From Candidatus Methanoperedens sp. (GTDB lineage: Archaea > Halobacteriota > Methanosarcinia > Methanosarcinales > Methanoperedenaceae), in NCBI GenBank assembly GCA_028679855.1, contig JAJRAP010000030.1, positions 1 through 6,386 on the forward strand: a DNA stretch of 6,386 bases. The letters are read 5' to 3'. Below are positions 5,892 through 6,386 of this stretch, piece by piece. The notes under the pieces were generated by a model. It was not told the origin of the DNA. It was given only the letters and a program-made list of their open reading frames with translations, and did no database searches. Position numbers and translations under genes: made by a program. Each line of letters opens with the position of its first letter. Position 1 is the first letter of the stretch.

Positions 5892-6260
5892 AAATCGGTG
5901 ACAATTACAGTAACTATTGCAATTATACTTTTCTCATGCAACGCGTGGGACGACTATAAGGTTCGTTACAAGGATTCAATCAGATCAGTCGAAATCGAAA
6001 ATGTCGAAAGGCTGAGAAAATGCAAAACCCCTAAGAACGGCTATAAAACCTATAAGTGTCCTGAGTGTGGAACTATAAAATATGTCCAATTCACTTGCAA
6101 ATGTCGATTATGCACATCCTGCGGCACAAAAGCAGCAAACCAATGGGCAGATGAGATACATCATAAGCTTTTAAAAGTCCCTCGCAGGTATGTGGTTTTC
6201 ACAATTCCAGATATGTTGAAAGGATGTTTAAGAATCCGGACGGTGCATCCCAACCTATAA
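5868..6260 (+). pseudogene. Truncated IS91-type transposase, zinc-finger N-terminus only
   Basis: Remnant of a rolling-circle transposase. About 100 residues match the N-terminal zinc-binding domain of IS91-like transposases: an opening ILFSCNAWDDY at about 20-30, then CPECG (Cys64, Cys67) and CKCRLCTSCG (Cys77, 79, 82, 85), followed by VVFTIPDML at 109-117. In intact members the HUH/tyrosine nuclease domain follows and the protein runs to about 300-400 residues. Here the similarity stops near residue 118 (about base 6220), and after a short unrelated tail the frame ends at 6260. The first 16 or so residues, starting from GTG 5868, also do not look like the family, and no ribosome site precedes them, so the 5' end is probably lost or replaced. 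It cannot encode an active enzyme. Its right end abuts the TBP promoter. An undescribed small zinc protein is a less likely reading. Confidence 0.75.
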
Positions 6261-6287
6261 AACTTTAAATACCCTATATAAAGGTGA
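6254..6287 (+). promoter_or_regulatory. TBP promoter region with stacked TATA-like boxes and RBS
   Basis: Three TATA-like stretches lie within 30 bases: TATAAA (6256-6261), TTTAAATA (6264-6271) and TATATAAA (6275-6282). They are followed by AAGGTGA (6281-6287), a good Shine-Dalgarno four bases before the ATG at 6292. With the usual 25-base spacing, the second box would put the transcript start at the ATG itself, in conflict with the Shine-Dalgarno, and the first would give a very short leader. Which box is used is not clear, or the real promoter may lie further left inside the remnant. Confidence 0.4.
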
Positions 6288-6291
6288 AAAT

Positions 6292-6386
6292 ATGGTAAAT
6301 ACTACGGAAGCAAAGAAGACTATAAAAATAGAAAATGTTGTTGCATCTACGGCTATTGGAGCAAAACTTGACCTGATTCAAGTCAT
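6292..6386 (+). CDS. tbp: TATA-box-binding protein, N-terminal fragment at window edge
   Basis: General archaeal transcription factor that binds the TATA box and recruits TFB and RNA polymerase. Only the first 31 codons are inside the window. After a short polar start (MVNTTEAKKT), the sequence IKIENVVASTAIGAKLDL is the first strand of the TBP saddle fold and matches the family well. Archaeal TBPs are about 180-190 residues, so over 80 percent lies beyond the right edge. The ATG has a proper Shine-Dalgarno (GGTGA) four bases upstream and keeps the expected short N-terminus. Whether this is the only TBP of the organism cannot be seen; several Methanosarcinales carry more than one copy. Confidence 0.88.
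   Translation, partial: MVNTTEAKKTIKIENVVASTAIGAKLDLIQV

Noticed and set aside
5756..5941. Minus-strand 61-residue open frame with a hydrophobic N-terminus
   Set aside because: It looks briefly like a small membrane protein, but it runs antisense into the transposase remnant, has no ribosome site and ends in the cytochrome upstream region.
1..6386. A previously undescribed defence or mobile system in the window
   Set aside because: Every sizeable gene falls into a recognisable family, and the only mobile piece is a broken transposase; the sequence does not support such a claim.

Overview
The window looks like a chromosomal fragment of a methanopterin-using euryarchaeon, most likely Methanosarcinales and plausibly a Methanoperedens-like (ANME-2d) lineage. 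Three things point there: a dihydroneopterin aldolase of the archaeal MptD family together with archaeal lipid enzymes; an ArgH that reads very like the Methanosarcina protein; and a seven-heme cytochrome c paired with a membrane cytochrome b, which suits a respiring archaeon better than most methanogens. The domain assignment is firm, but the genus is inference.

Layout. 1-1290 (minus) is the start of argH (argininosuccinate lyase), cut by the left edge. An intergenic space of about 90 bases holds one near-symmetric TATA-like box between argH and a divergent plus-strand operon. That operon is artA (archaeosortase A), asd/pssD (archaetidylserine decarboxylase), pssA (archaetidylserine synthase) and mptD (dihydroneopterin aldolase), with each gene overlapping the next. 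It ends in a 54-base AT-only-like spacer, where it converges with a minus-strand pair: a seven-heme cytochrome c with a C-terminal membrane anchor, followed by a five-helix cytochrome b (3901-5599). A stretch of about 250 bases without a gene lies upstream of that pair. After it comes a hairpin and a truncated IS91-type transposase remnant that keeps the zinc-finger N-terminus but lacks the HUH nuclease domain. The remnant runs directly into the promoter of a TATA-binding protein gene whose first 31 codons are visible at the right edge.

How the genes fit together. ArtA, Asd and PssA form one functional group. PssA makes archaetidylserine from CDP-archaeol and serine, Asd decarboxylates it to archaetidylethanolamine, and ArtA is thought to process PGF-CTERM surface proteins and link them to a membrane lipid; haloarchaeal work ties ArtA function to these two lipid enzymes. 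MptD belongs to methanopterin synthesis and appears to be a co-transcribed passenger. The cytochrome pair has the parts expected of a membrane quinol or methanophenazine:cytochrome c oxidoreductase that passes electrons outward, and its architecture resembles Geobacter CbcBA. I saw no CRISPR array, tRNA, rRNA or defence system. The most unusual items are the cytochrome pair and the position of the transposon remnant against the TBP promoter.
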